From contig NZ_AFOY02000015.1 of assembly GCF_000217955.3 (NCBI RefSeq), forward strand, positions 1,054,001-1,118,000: 64,000 bases of DNA, given 5' to 3'. Position 1 is the first letter of the stretch. Each line of letters opens with the position of its first letter. Source of the DNA: Pseudomonas fluorescens HK44. Its GTDB lineage: Bacteria > Pseudomonadota > Gammaproteobacteria > Pseudomonadales > Pseudomonadaceae. The notes below the pieces were generated by a model. The model did not search any database and was not told the origin of the DNA. It saw only the letters and a program-made list of their open reading frames with translations. This document shows positions 35,337-43,980 of the stretch, in pieces. The position numbers and the translations under genes are program-made.

Positions 35337-35518
35337 GTCAGGTCCAAAAAATCCTCCCCCATCCCATCACCTGAACACCCGCCGAACTTAACCCCCGGTT
35401 AATCCTGCGGTCTAAAATTAAATGGACCGCGTTCGCGCAGAATCTACTGACGCCCTGCGCGGCAGGGCCGACATCGTCAGGTGTCGCGCTGACTTCACGT
35501 CTGCACCGGAGATTTCTC

Positions 35519-35782
35519 ATGAACATGCGTATTTTGCTGGTGGCCTCTGCCCTCGCCTGCACCGGGTTTACCGGGCTGGCGCTGGCCGACTCCGCACCTT
35601 CCCAGCCTGTTCCGTATCACTACGGAATGTCGCTGCACGTCAAGAAAGTGGTTTCGATGACCGAGCCCACAACGCAAGACTGCAAGGTGGTGACGGCAGA
35701 GATGAAGTTCATCGACAACGTGGGTAAACAGGAGGACATCAGCTACCTCAAGCTGTCGGATGCCTGCAGCTATCAAAACTGA
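35519..35782 (+). CDS. DUF2790 small exported protein
   Basis: An 87-residue protein with a cleavable signal peptide (hydrophobic residues 5-20, cleavage probably after ALA at 21-23). The mature part, with YHYGMSLHVKKVVSM and a conserved Cys in TQDCKVV, fits the Pseudomonas DUF2790 family of small periplasmic proteins. GGAG is seven bases before the ATG at 35519. Several copies occur in most Pseudomonas genomes; some respond to copper or stress, but no function is established. Confidence 0.8.
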   Translation: MNMRILLVASALACTGFTGLALADSAPSQPVPYHYGMSLHVKKVVSMTEPTTQDCKVVTAEMKFIDNVGKQEDISYLKLSDACSYQN

Positions 35783-35823
35783 GTCATGACGCTGCGCAGC
35801 GTTATTTGGCGATGGGCGTGAGC

Positions 35824-35849
35824 GAGGCCAAAGGTTATGCTTTGGCCTC
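35824..35849 (+). terminator. Hairpin between DUF2790 and membrane-protein genes
   Basis: GAGGCCAAAG (35824-35833) and CTTTGGCCTC (35840-35849) make a perfect 10-base stem with a GTTATG loop. No U-tract follows, and the ATG of the next gene is 25 bases downstream, so it may either stop upstream transcription or hide the next ribosome site. Confidence 0.5.
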
Positions 35850-35873
35850 CCCTCACTGCCGCAAGGATTCGCC

Positions 35874-36272
35874 ATGCAGTTGTCGTTTCGCACGCTGTCT
35901 ACGTTTACCGCTGGTCTGAGTTTTACGCTGGCGCTGGTCTGGGGCTTCATTCCTGAGGTGATGCTGTCGATCTGGAGTATCGGGTACTCGGACGCGACAG
36001 GGTTGGTGGCCAGACGCGGCGCGGTGTTGTTTGTGGCGCTGGGCGTGATGTTTTATCAGGCTCGCAACGCGCCGCCGTCCGTTTCGCGTAGCGCGCTGAG
36101 CAGCGGCTTCGTGGTGGGGGTTTTCGGACTGGCCACGCTGGGTGTCGGCGAATGGCTCAATGGGCACGCCGGCCCAGGCATCTTGCTGGCAGTGACAGTG
36201 GAGATTGCGCTGGGCCTGGCATTTCTCCAGACCCCGCGTGTGCCCGTCGAACGTGCAGAAACCGTGGATTAA
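35874..36272 (+). CDS. Small four-span membrane protein
   Basis: A 132-residue integral membrane protein with about four hydrophobic stretches (residues 9-28, 44-60, 76-93 and 100-118). No domain with a known activity was recognised. GCAAGGATTC lies just before the ATG. Its stop overlaps the stop of the convergent DUF1652 gene. Likely inner membrane. Confidence 0.65.
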   Translation: MQLSFRTLSTFTAGLSFTLALVWGFIPEVMLSIWSIGYSDATGLVARRGAVLFVALGVMFYQARNAPPSVSRSALSSGFVVGVFGLATLGVGEWLNGHAGPGILLAVTVEIALGLAFLQTPRVPVERAETVD

Positions 36273-36541
36273 TGCGCGCGGACCTTTGACGCGAGCACAT
36301 GGCTGCCGGGAGTGTGATCCTCCAGGTCGTGGCGCAATTCAGCGATCAGATCGTTGATTTCACGACAACCGTTAAGGGCGGTCGCGTCGATGCCGGTCAC
36401 TACCAGATCCAGTTGGTCCGTCTGGTGGTTGTCGTAGACCTTGACGGTCATCGACAGGTCTGGTGACAAAGTGCACTGGCACCGTTTAGGCAAAAAGCTG
36501 TGTTCAATGATATTGCGAAGTTCCAAGGCAGAAAGAAACAT
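36269..36541 (-). CDS. DUF1652 protein
   Basis: A 90-residue soluble protein. The opening LELRNIIEHSFLPKRCQC is characteristic of the Pseudomonas DUF1652 family, as are MTVKVYD and LVVTGID. Cysteines at positions 20 and 22 are typical. Expression of related proteins varies with growth phase, but no molecular role is known. It is convergent with the membrane-protein gene, overlapping by four bases. Confidence 0.75.
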   Translation of the reverse strand: MFLSALELRNIIEHSFLPKRCQCTLSPDLSMTVKVYDNHQTDQLDLVVTGIDATALNGCREINDLIAELRHDLEDHTPGSHVLASKVRAH

Positions 36542-36858
36542 TACAACCCTCCCTTTTTATAGGACTATCGATCAGTCGCCGGGTTAACCGCCGTCAGTCT
36601 TGCCCATCCTTATCTCGCGGCTTTCCTGGGGTGTTTTTCATGCACTGGGATGAAGCATAAGGCATGCCCGGGAATTCGCACGACGGGCTGTCGGTAAATC
36701 AGCGATTTGCGACGAACTGCCGAATGGCCTTATGCAAAACGCATGATTGCCACTAATCATCCCGCACGTTGCCAGCTTCGCCGTCGTGGTTTGCATTGAG
36801 CGGCCAGCACAATGAGAATGCTCGCGTTCACTGACTCAACCAAGAGCAAGGAGGCATC
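36542..36858. other. Intergenic region before ecotin
   Basis: No gene seen. GCATAAGGC (36655-36663) and GCCTTATGC (36727-36735) are exact inverted repeats 63 bases apart and might be an operator pair or chance. GGAGG at 36850-36854 is the ribosome site of the ecotin gene. Confidence 0.45.
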
Positions 36859-37338
36859 ATGCGCTCATCTATTCTCACCGCCGCGGCGGTGCTGCTGTCC
36901 GGTCTGTCGACTCTGGCCAGCGCTGCGAAACTCGAAGACGTTGCCCCCTATCCCAAGGCTGAAAGCGGCTTTACCCGCCAGGTGATTCACCTCGCTCCGC
37001 AAACCCGGGAAGACAACTACCTGGTCGAAATCCTCGCCGGGAAAACCCTGACCGTCGATTGCAATCACCAGCGTCTGGGTGGCACGCTGGAGGAAAAAAA
37101 CCTTGAAGGCTGGGGTTATCCGTTCTATCGACTGGAGAAAGTCATCGGCCCGATGAGCACCCTGATGGCGTGCCCGGACGGCAAGAGCAAACAGGACTTC
37201 GTGGCGGTCGTCGGTGAGGGTTTCCGGCTGCGTTACAACAGCAAACTGCCAATTGTGGTCTACGTGCCGAAAGACGTCGAAGTGCGCTACCGGATCTGGT
37301 CGGCGTCGGTCGAGGTCGATAAAGCCCGTCAAGAATAA
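36859..37338 (+). CDS. eco: Ecotin, periplasmic serine protease inhibitor
   Basis: A 159-residue protein: signal peptide (residues 1-22, ending ASA), then an ecotin domain. LEDVAPYPKAE, VDCNHQRLGG, EGWGYPFY, STLMACPDG and RYNSKLPIVVYVP all match the family. Ecotin dimers block trypsin-like proteases such as neutrophil elastase. The disulfide cysteines are in VDCN and MACP. The P1 reactive-site residue, Met84 in E. coli, is Leu here (S-T-L-M-A), which would still fit elastase and chymotrypsin. A strong AAGGAGG ribosome site precedes the start. Confidence 0.93.
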   Translation: MRSSILTAAAVLLSGLSTLASAAKLEDVAPYPKAESGFTRQVIHLAPQTREDNYLVEILAGKTLTVDCNHQRLGGTLEEKNLEGWGYPFYRLEKVIGPMSTLMACPDGKSKQDFVAVVGEGFRLRYNSKLPIVVYVPKDVEVRYRIWSASVEVDKARQE

Positions 37339-37352
37339 ACGGAGCGCACTCG

Positions 37353-37658
37353 ATGATTACCTGCCACGTCAAATATGTGATCGACCCTTACCAACTCACC
37401 GAGTTCGAAGCCTACGCCAAGGCCTGGCTTGGTGTTGTCGAACGCTTGGGCGGTACGCACCACGGGTACTTCCTACCGTCCGAAGGCGCGAACAATATCG
37501 CTTATTGCCTGTTCAGCTTTCCTTCGCTGGCAGACTACGAAAGCTATCGGCATGTTGCCCTGACCGACTCCGAAAGCACCGCGTTGGTGGCGCAGGTGGT
37601 GGAGAAGAAATTCATCCTCAGCTACGAGCGGACGTTTCTGCGTCCGCTGCTCGCCTGA
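37353..37658 (+). CDS. NIPSNAP-family protein
   Basis: A 101-residue single ferredoxin-like domain of the NIPSNAP type. YVIDPYQLTEFEAYAKAW starts the fold and HHGYFLPSEGANN is the usual middle motif. Bacterial members are small dimeric proteins of unknown function. It follows ecotin after 14 bases and is probably in the same transcript. It is convergent with the threonine dehydratase gene. Confidence 0.82.
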   Translation: MITCHVKYVIDPYQLTEFEAYAKAWLGVVERLGGTHHGYFLPSEGANNIAYCLFSFPSLADYESYRHVALTDSESTALVAQVVEKKFILSYERTFLRPLLA

Positions 37659-37673
37659 ATCCCTTTCAGCGAC

Positions 37674-38696
37674 TTACACCGGGACGCCGCACAATGCGGC
37701 GCGCTCGGCCACATGCCGCAAGCTATCAAAATTGATATTGGCCCCCGAGTCGATCGCCACCAGGGTCTGCCCTTGAACACCGGTTTGCGCCACGTACTTC
37801 TTGATTCCGGCTACGGCCAACGCGCCGGATGGCTCGGTGATCGAGCGGGTATCGTCGTAGATATTCTTGATCGCTGCGCACAGTTCGTCGTTGCTAACGG
37901 TCAGCACTTCATCGACATGATGGCGGCAGATCTCAAAGCCATACGCACCGATCTGTGCGACCGCTACGCCATCGGCGAAGGTACCCACGTTCGGCAGCAC
38001 CACTCGCTCGCCCGCCAACATTGCCGCTTGCAGGCACGCGGAGTGTTCCGACTCGACGCCGACGATGCGGATGTCAGGCCGCAGGTATTTGACGTAGGCG
38101 GCGATGCCGGCGATCAAACCGCCGCCACCCACCGGGACGAAAATTGCGTCCAACGGGCCTTGATGCTGACGCAGGATTTCCATGGCTACCGTGCCCTGCC
38201 CGGCGATCACGTCCGGATCGTCGAAGGGCGAAACAAAGGTCCGGCCGGTTTGACGGGCCAGGCTCAATGCGTACTCCAGGGCGAACGGAAAGCTCTCGCC
38301 ATGCAACACCGCATTCGCGCCTCGACTGCGCACGCCAATCACTTTCAGCTCCGGTGTTGACGTGGGCATGACGATACTCGCCTCGATCCCCAGCTCCCGC
38401 GCCGCCAGTGCCACGCCTTGGGCGTGATTGCCGGCCGAGGCGGTAATCACCCCGCGGGCCTTTTGCGCGGCACTCAGTTGGGCCAGTTTGTTGTAGGCAC
38501 CACGAATCTTGAAGGAAAAGGTCGGTTGCAGGTCTTCACGCTTGAGCAGGATCTGGTTGCCCAACACCTCGGATAACGCCGGGGCCACCTGCAAGGGCGT
38601 GCGTACTGCCAGCTCATAAACCGGCGCGGCGAGGATTTTTTTCACGTAGTGCTCAAGCAGGGCCTGCTTGGCGGTGTCGGTGTTGGTGTCCATCAA
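37674..38696 (-). CDS. Threonine dehydratase without the regulatory domain
   Basis: A 340-residue fold-type II PLP enzyme that converts threonine to 2-oxobutyrate, the first step to isoleucine. The PLP lysine is in FSFKIRGAYNK (near residue 62), SAGNHAQGVA follows, and the phosphate-binding glycine loop is PVGGGGLIAG. The protein most resembles biosynthetic IlvA but ends at AERAALCGVPV, where IlvA (about 504 residues) would enter its two ACT-like domains. It should therefore lack feedback inhibition by isoleucine. Control seems instead to lie in the leader: an Ile-rich peptide and a terminator precede the ATG. Confidence 0.87.
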   Translation of the reverse strand: MMDTNTDTAKQALLEHYVKKILAAPVYELAVRTPLQVAPALSEVLGNQILLKREDLQPTFSFKIRGAYNKLAQLSAAQKARGVITASAGNHAQGVALAARELGIEASIVMPTSTPELKVIGVRSRGANAVLHGESFPFALEYALSLARQTGRTFVSPFDDPDVIAGQGTVAMEILRQHQGPLDAIFVPVGGGGLIAGIAAYVKYLRPDIRIVGVESEHSACLQAAMLAGERVVLPNVGTFADGVAVAQIGAYGFEICRHHVDEVLTVSNDELCAAIKNIYDDTRSITEPSGALAVAGIKKYVAQTGVQGQTLVAIDSGANINFDSLRHVAERAALCGVPV

Positions 38697-38738
38697 CGTC
38701 TCCTGGCTTTGTTCACGGCCCCGGAGACAGAAAATGAA

Positions 38739-38759
38739 AACCCGCCTCTAGGGCGGGTT
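38739..38759 (-). terminator. Attenuator hairpin before the threonine dehydratase gene
   Basis: On the minus strand AACCCGCC, a five-base loop and GGCGGGTT make a perfect 8-base stem, followed by TTCATTTTCT. It lies 42 bases before the ATG and 15 bases after the stop of a leader peptide. GGCGGG inside the end of the leader could pair with the CCCGCC arm and thereby prevent this hairpin, as in amino-acid attenuators. Confidence 0.75.
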
Positions 38760-38774
38760 GGGTGCAGTCGTCAG

Positions 38775-38840
38775 CTAGCCCGCCAAATAAGGAATGGCGG
38801 TAATAATGCTCGGCTGGCGGCGCGATACGGTGGAAGTCAT
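38775..38840 (-). CDS. Leader peptide of a putative isoleucine attenuator
   Basis: A 21-codon open frame, ATG at 38840 to TAG at 38775, too short for routine gene calling. Its second half reads S-I-I-T-A-I-P-Y-L, with three ATT isoleucine codons, two adjacent. If charged tRNA-Ile is scarce, a ribosome would stall there and free the GGCGGG segment to block the terminator hairpin downstream. The ribosome site is weak (GAG close to the ATG). The layout copies ilvGMEDA-type attenuation, but I infer the mechanism from sequence only. Confidence 0.7.
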   Translation of the reverse strand: MTSTVSRRQPSIITAIPYLAG

Positions 38841-38909
38841 GGCTCGAAATTAGCTGTGCGCGAAAGGCAAGTCAATGGCCAGTTTTCTGTCGAATGCGAT
38901 AGTTGAGCG

Positions 38910-39950
38910 CTAAACGGGCTCCAGTGAAAACGTCAGCTCGATACGCCCTGTCTGCACCTTCACCGTGTTGAGCATTGGCGGGTGATGCCAGGCACTGAGG
39001 TGTGCACGTTGCGCGGCCGTACCGATGTTCAGCTGTGTCAGCACTTCACAGACCACCGCATAGAGGACGGCCTGATTTCCGTCCTCGACTTTTACCGCAA
39101 TACCCCGCGCCTGCTGGCCCGCCACACCACGCACACCCATTGCATAGCTCGCATCGGCGCCGACCTTGCCCACCAGTTGGCCGTCGAAGGCCTTCATCAG
39201 CGTCGTACAGAAACGGCCCTCCCCGGCGACCAGCTCAGGGTAGCTCGTCATGGCTCGATAAATCCGCGCCAATTCAGCTTCACGTGGTGACCGGGCATTT
39301 TCGTCGGTATCGGCAGCACTGGCTATTTTGGCGAAGAGCAACGCCAGCCGATCCAGCGCGAAGGCCGGTGTCGGCAGGTTGCAGCCATCGGTAGCCCACT
39401 GAATGGCGTCACCAGAAACCTCGCAAACCTCAGCCACCGTCTGCATCACCCGCTGCTGAAGCGGATGAGCTGGAAGGTGATAGCCCTCCAGCGTTGCACC
39501 CAGCGCTTTGGCGGCCGCCAACATTCCGGCGTGTTTGCCTGAACAATTGCTGCACACCGGGCCGGGTACAAAATCGCTTTTGAGCCAGGCCCGATAGACC
39601 TCATCCGAGATGGGCGGATGACCGCCGCAGCGCATGTCTGCTTCACTGGCGCCGGCCTTGGCCAGCATGCTCAGCGCTCGCTGGATATGTCGTGTTTCAC
39701 TGCTATGGGAGCCACACATCAAGGCCAGGTCAGCATCGTCCAGGCCGAATTGTTCGAGTGCACCGGTTTCCATGACCGCCAACGCTTGCGCAGGTTTGGC
39801 GGCGGACCGGGCCAGCGTCATGCGTGATGAGTCACCAAAGCCGCTGAGCATGCGACCATCGGCATCGACGACCGCGACATGGGCGATATGAGTGTTTTCA
39901 ACGCTATCGCCACGGTAGACGACCGCGGCAATCGCCTGTTCCCTGTTCAT
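38910..39950 (-). CDS. L-asparaginase, type II-like Rhizobium/AnsA family
   Basis: A 346-residue enzyme of the Asparaginase_II family (PF06089), unrelated in fold to E. coli asparaginases. MTLARSAAKPAQALAV contains the nucleophilic Ser-x2-Lys pair, and SNCSGKHAGML with its cysteines and lysine is the family signature. It would hydrolyse asparagine to aspartate and ammonia in the cytosol. No signal peptide. The upstream remnant of an ATP-grasp gene overlaps the region ahead of its start, so the promoter may have been altered. Confidence 0.87.
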   Translation of the reverse strand: MNREQAIAAVVYRGDSVENTHIAHVAVVDADGRMLSGFGDSSRMTLARSAAKPAQALAVMETGALEQFGLDDADLALMCGSHSSETRHIQRALSMLAKAGASEADMRCGGHPPISDEVYRAWLKSDFVPGPVCSNCSGKHAGMLAAAKALGATLEGYHLPAHPLQQRVMQTVAEVCEVSGDAIQWATDGCNLPTPAFALDRLALLFAKIASAADTDENARSPREAELARIYRAMTSYPELVAGEGRFCTTLMKAFDGQLVGKVGADASYAMGVRGVAGQQARGIAVKVEDGNQAVLYAVVCEVLTQLNIGTAAQRAHLSAWHHPPMLNTVKVQTGRIELTFSLEPV

Positions 39951-39993
39951 TCGGTATTCCTGCTGATTGCTTGAAAGCCATGTGCGGATGACA

Positions 39994-40220
39994 TCGCCCG
40001 GATTGCTTGAGGTCGACGCCGTACAGACCGTCGCCGATGAGGTTGGCGGTTTTCACTGCAAGGTCCACCGCGGCCTTGGGCGCCTCATGAACCGCCAGGG
40101 TACGGCACTTGCCGTTGATGGCCTGGCCCTTGGCTTTGTGGTTGTAAATTTGCCAATGTCCTTTGGACATGAAGTACTGGCAGGCGAAAATCGGTTTGCG
40201 ATTGAGCACGCCAATGTGGG
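39994..40220 (-). pseudogene. Remnant of a RimK-like ATP-grasp ligase gene
   Basis: An internal fragment of about 75 codons reads GVLNRKPIFACQYFMSKGH, IYNHKAKGQ, LAVHEAP and NLIGDGLYGVDLKQ, matching the ATP-grasp core of RimK-type glutamate ligase homologues of Pseudomonas. The nucleotide-binding N-terminal part and the Asn/Asp-rich metal site that should follow are missing, replaced by unrelated sequence. The gene is therefore dead. It lies between asparaginase and a small exported protein gene. Confidence 0.7.
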
Positions 40221-40275
40221 TACAGCGCAGATGGTTCGCACCGAAGGATCGCTCCTGCGTTACGGTCAATGCCAC

Positions 40276-40653
40276 TCAATAACTGCGGGTGTCCGAATCT
40301 CGGGCTGGCGCGTTGGGCGCACTATACGGTTTGACCGTGCCCGGCGCAGTGCCGCTGCGTGGATAGCCATTGCCGATCCCGCCGTTCTCAAGGGTCGGCG
40401 GACGGGGAACCGGCACGGTGTTCGGCCCGCGAATGATCGGCGCGCTGGGCTGGGTGCCCTGCATGCTGTTGGGATTTACCCGGCGAATCGGGTTGTTGTA
40501 GGGGTTATCGGAGTTGTCAGGGAGATTCTGGGCAAGAAGCACCGGATGCTCCACCGTGGCAGCCAGCATGCCAATGTCTGCGCCGGCCTGGGTCAGAGTG
40601 CCAAGCAAGCCACTCAACGCCAACGCGCTGGTACCGAGCACAAACCTGTTCAT
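40276..40653 (-). CDS. Small exported Pro/Asn-rich protein
   Basis: A 125-residue protein with a signal peptide (LGTSALALSGLLGTLTQAGA, cleavage near 25) and a low-complexity mature part rich in Pro, Asn and Gly (NPYNNPIRRVNPNSM, VPVPRPPTLENGG). No domain recognised. GGAGG lies eleven bases before the ATG at 40653. The mature region is probably disordered. The stop lies at the edge of the ATP-grasp remnant. Confidence 0.6.
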   Translation of the reverse strand: MNRFVLGTSALALSGLLGTLTQAGADIGMLAATVEHPVLLAQNLPDNSDNPYNNPIRRVNPNSMQGTQPSAPIIRGPNTVPVPRPPTLENGGIGNGYPRSGTAPGTVKPYSAPNAPARDSDTRSY

Positions 40654-40826
40654 GGTGGAGTTCCTCCAGTACATGCAGATAGGGTCTTCGATAACACGCT
40701 ACGCGCAGGATTCGCCCCTGTGAAGACAATACTCCAGCGCAGATTTAACACCGATTGAACCGCACCGCAGACCGGCCGGAAAACCTCGCCGCGCGCCAGC
40801 AAAGGCTGCTGACGCGTGGATCGTGC

Positions 40827-41726
40827 TCAGATCAATACAATAATGGCCAGTAAGCCGCCGAAAATCGCCCACTTTTCCAGGTAGTACCGCGTACGGTTGC
40901 GCTTTTTCAGTTCTTTACCGCGCAAACGCACTTTGTAGATCTTGCCGAAAAACCGGTTCAAGCCGCCGGTTTTATCGCCTGCATCGTTTGGCGCGCCAGC
41001 AGCGGACATCACGTTGCGGCTGAACCAGCGATTGAACGCTGTGGCCCAGCGGTACTTCAGCGGGCGCTCTATATCGCAGAACAGGATGATGCGGTTTTGT
41101 TGGGTGGTGTTCTCGGCGTAGTGAATGTAAGTCTCATCGAACATCACCGCCTCACCATCACGCCAGTGATAGCGCTCACCGTCGACGTCGATGTAGCAAC
41201 CTTCATCGTTAGGCGTTTCCAGACCCAGGTGGTAACGGTACGAGCCGGCATACGGGTCGCGGTGACGGACCAGTTTCGAGCCCGGTGGCAATTCAGCGAA
41301 CATCGCCGCCTTGATCGAGCCGATGCTTTGCACCAGTTCCGTGGTACGCGGGCAGAGCTTGGTGGCCGATGGATGGCTGTCGCCGTACCACTTCAGGTAG
41401 AAGCGCTTCCAGCCGGTCTTGAAGAACGAATTGAAGCCCACATCGTCGTATTGATCCGAACGCTTGATTTCCCCTGCCTTCAGCAGATTTTGGCCCTCGG
41501 CGCGGATTTCCTGCCAATTGGCCTGCAAAGGGCTCAGATCCGGGAAGTCGGCCGGATCGAGGTAAGGCTTGTTGGGGATTTTCGAAAACAGGTAAAGGAA
41601 GCAGTTAATCGGTGCCAGGAAGGTCGAATGGTCACTCAACTGACGACTCAGTTTGTGCCGGATGCGACCACGTAGATGCACATAGGCAATGGATAAAACG
41701 TAGAGGGAGACAATGATGAGTTTCAC
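40827..41726 (-). CDS. lpxO: Lipid A 2-hydroxylase, LpxO type
   Basis: A 299-residue aspartyl/asparaginyl beta-hydroxylase-like dioxygenase with a membrane anchor at each end (residues 2-18 and about 283-298). The iron-binding histidines of this family are seen in KLVRHRDPY and DETYIHYAEN, and Arg in QNRIILFCDIERP binds 2-oxoglutarate. LpxO adds an S-2-hydroxyl group to a lipid A secondary acyl chain, which changes resistance to antimicrobial peptides. Length and anchors match Pseudomonas LpxO. Single-gene unit with about 660 bases of free DNA upstream. Confidence 0.88.
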   Translation of the reverse strand: MKLIIVSLYVLSIAYVHLRGRIRHKLSRQLSDHSTFLAPINCFLYLFSKIPNKPYLDPADFPDLSPLQANWQEIRAEGQNLLKAGEIKRSDQYDDVGFNSFFKTGWKRFYLKWYGDSHPSATKLCPRTTELVQSIGSIKAAMFAELPPGSKLVRHRDPYAGSYRYHLGLETPNDEGCYIDVDGERYHWRDGEAVMFDETYIHYAENTTQQNRIILFCDIERPLKYRWATAFNRWFSRNVMSAAGAPNDAGDKTGGLNRFFGKIYKVRLRGKELKKRNRTRYYLEKWAIFGGLLAIIVLI

Positions 41727-42390
41727 GGGAGTTCGTCACAGTTCAGAAGAGTACATGCCGCGCGCCACAAGCCTGATTTGAACGCAGCGTCCGAGATCCA
41801 ACTATCAAGTGAATCGGTTAAGCACGGGATCCTGAGCAGAAAGCTAGCTCATGGCCAGTGGTGCGCATTTTAGTCATACTTTGTAATCAAAGGTTAACTT
41901 ACATTTGTGAAAAACGGTGCAGGCGATGTGCCAGAAGCGCGCCTGTGTGGCTCAACTGAACGCAAGACATCATGGAGAGCTGCCGACGATCGTCTCAGCC
42001 CTTGCTGAAATTACCTTGGCCTCTGCCATCCAACTGATGCTGCGCTTATGCCAGCCGGCTCAAATCAGGCGCGAACCGAACCGCACTGGACACGCGTAAT
42101 CCCTCCCCCGGCGTGCTGCCGACCGAACGAAAACCCTTCCTGCTGCCTCAAGATGTCCCACTGCTGCGCTGCAACCTCCAAAAGGAATTGCGATGCCGAA
42201 TTCAGAAAGTTCCTTCTGCAGCTCAGCCATTGCTCGACTAGGCTATAGCTCTCCACAGGAGCCAAAGTCATGGAAGACAAAAATCCGGTTTATTTCGCGC
42301 TGATTATCTAAATCCAACGCAGCATGTATACGACTTCGGATCCAATACTGGTCCGGTGTTGGCAAAATAGATCCAACATTGGAGGGAACC
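41727..42390. other. Long divergent intergenic region
   Basis: No gene can be supported. Near 42340-42382 are CCAATACTGG, CCGGTGTTGG and CCAACATTGG, related near-palindromic blocks next to the cyclase gene that may be an operator array. A 13-codon frame at 42270-42311 with AGGAG upstream might be a leader peptide. A minus-strand frame of 71 codons (42065-42280) has no recognised relative. Confidence 0.4.
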
Positions 42391-43821
42391 ATGAGCAATA
42401 TCATCGCCACCGGCGAGCCACCTGAAACAATCCGCTTCATCATTAGGGTCTATGCCTGCCTGCTGCTCGCAGGATTTGCGTTTATTCCAGCCTACCTGAT
42501 CAGCTACTTGTACTTCTTTCAGGACCCCACCCTTCTATTCGAGAACCACGCGTTCCATATCATCGCGATCACGGCAGCCACCCTGGAAGGCTTGTTTGTT
42601 ACTTACGTGACGTGGCGCTGCTATCAGTCATCGGGAGAGCCGCTGCTGCGGTGGATGACGCTAGGTTTTCTCGGTTTTGTACTGATCTACGCGTTGCATG
42701 GTGCCTTCACCGGGCTCGCGCACCACAATATCTGGCTCTTCCTGCTTTATGGACCGGCCTCTCGGCTGGTCATGTCAATACTGCTGTTAGTCGGAATGCT
42801 GTCGTACCACCGCCCGCCTGATGCTGCGGACCAACGAATGAAACCCCGCCCGTGGTTAACCTGGATAGGACTGTTCCTGCTGGTTGACCTGATGGTGGCA
42901 TACGTCGCGAATTCGTCGATTGCCAGCGAACTTGCGGTGCGCCTCTCGCTGGAAGGTGGCGCCCTCGTTTTTTCCACATTGAACGTGGCGATGCTCCTGC
43001 TGCGCCGTATCCGTTCGCAACTGATGGTGATTTTTGTCATATCGGTCACGGCGTTCGCGTTGTCATCTCTTGCCTTCATCCTTGCACGTCCCTGGAACCA
43101 CATGTGGTGGCTCGCTCATGCGATCTTCGCCGCCGGATTCTTCCTGTTGAGCTACGGGGTAGTGCAAGCGTTCCTCACCACGCGGTCTTTCTCGACTATT
43201 TATTCCCAAGAGGAGCTTATGGTGCGTCTTGCCGAGGCAATGGAGTACACCGAGAACGCTCTACAGGAACTCCAGCGCACCAATCAGGAACTCGGACATC
43301 TTGCGGCGACCGATCCACTGACAGGCGCTGATAATCGGCGTCGATTCATGGAGCGGGTCGAGGCCGAAATTGGCCGGACCAAACGCGGTGGTGCGCCGTT
43401 CTCCGTGCTGGCACTTGATCTGGACAATTTCAAGTCCATCAATGATCGCTTTGGGCATCAGGTTGGCGATGACATCCTGAAAGGGTTTGTGCAGAAATGC
43501 CTCGATTCGATCCGGCCGTATGACGGCGTAGCCCGAGTAGGCGGTGAAGAATTCATGATACTGCTACCTCAGACTTCACTCGAAGGCGCACGTGAAATCG
43601 CTGAGCGTCTGCGAACCACCGTTGCAAATACTTCTTTTAGTAGCGGCTTTCATCGGTTAATGGTGGTCACAGTGAGCATCGGCATATCGCAATCCGGCCG
43701 CGACGGCGACGCCATCGAGGCGATTCTGAACGTAGCCGATCAACGCCTGTATCACGCTAAACACCAAGGCCGTAACCGTGTGGTCACTGCCATCAAAACC
43801 AGTCTCCAACCTATGCCCTGA
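42391..43821 (+). CDS. Membrane diguanylate cyclase (GGDEF)
   Basis: A 476-residue protein. Residues 15-275 contain about seven membrane spans of a MASE-like sensor; a short coiled-coil (TENALQELQRTNQELGHL) follows and a GGDEF domain fills residues 310-470 (TDPLTGADNRR, DLDNFKSINDRFGH, active site GGEEF). The feedback site RxxD is five residues ahead (RPYD-GVARV-GGEEF), so product inhibition by c-di-GMP is expected. No EAL domain. GGAGGG sits four bases before the ATG at 42391; the TTG at 42379 is discounted. Confidence 0.9.
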   Translation: MSNIIATGEPPETIRFIIRVYACLLLAGFAFIPAYLISYLYFFQDPTLLFENHAFHIIAITAATLEGLFVTYVTWRCYQSSGEPLLRWMTLGFLGFVLIYALHGAFTGLAHHNIWLFLLYGPASRLVMSILLLVGMLSYHRPPDAADQRMKPRPWLTWIGLFLLVDLMVAYVANSSIASELAVRLSLEGGALVFSTLNVAMLLLRRIRSQLMVIFVISVTAFALSSLAFILARPWNHMWWLAHAIFAAGFFLLSYGVVQAFLTTRSFSTIYSQEELMVRLAEAMEYTENALQELQRTNQELGHLAATDPLTGADNRRRFMERVEAEIGRTKRGGAPFSVLALDLDNFKSINDRFGHQVGDDILKGFVQKCLDSIRPYDGVARVGGEEFMILLPQTSLEGAREIAERLRTTVANTSFSSGFHRLMVVTVSIGISQSGRDGDAIEAILNVADQRLYHAKHQGRNRVVTAIKTSLQPMP

Positions 43822-43980
43822 CCATCATTTCGAAGTCGCTGAAAGCGTCGGAACCGAAACGCCCCCGGAGGCCGCCATCATGGAGCGCGCGATTTGGATC
43901 GTGCAGCGCCGCGCGGCCGACAGTTGACAATAACGCAGTGACGGATCTGGCGAGCCTATTCACCCTCTCTCGTAACCAAC

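Noticed and set aside
36655..36735. Nine-base inverted repeat as a terminator
   Set aside because: The arms are 63 bases apart with no T-run; could arise by chance.
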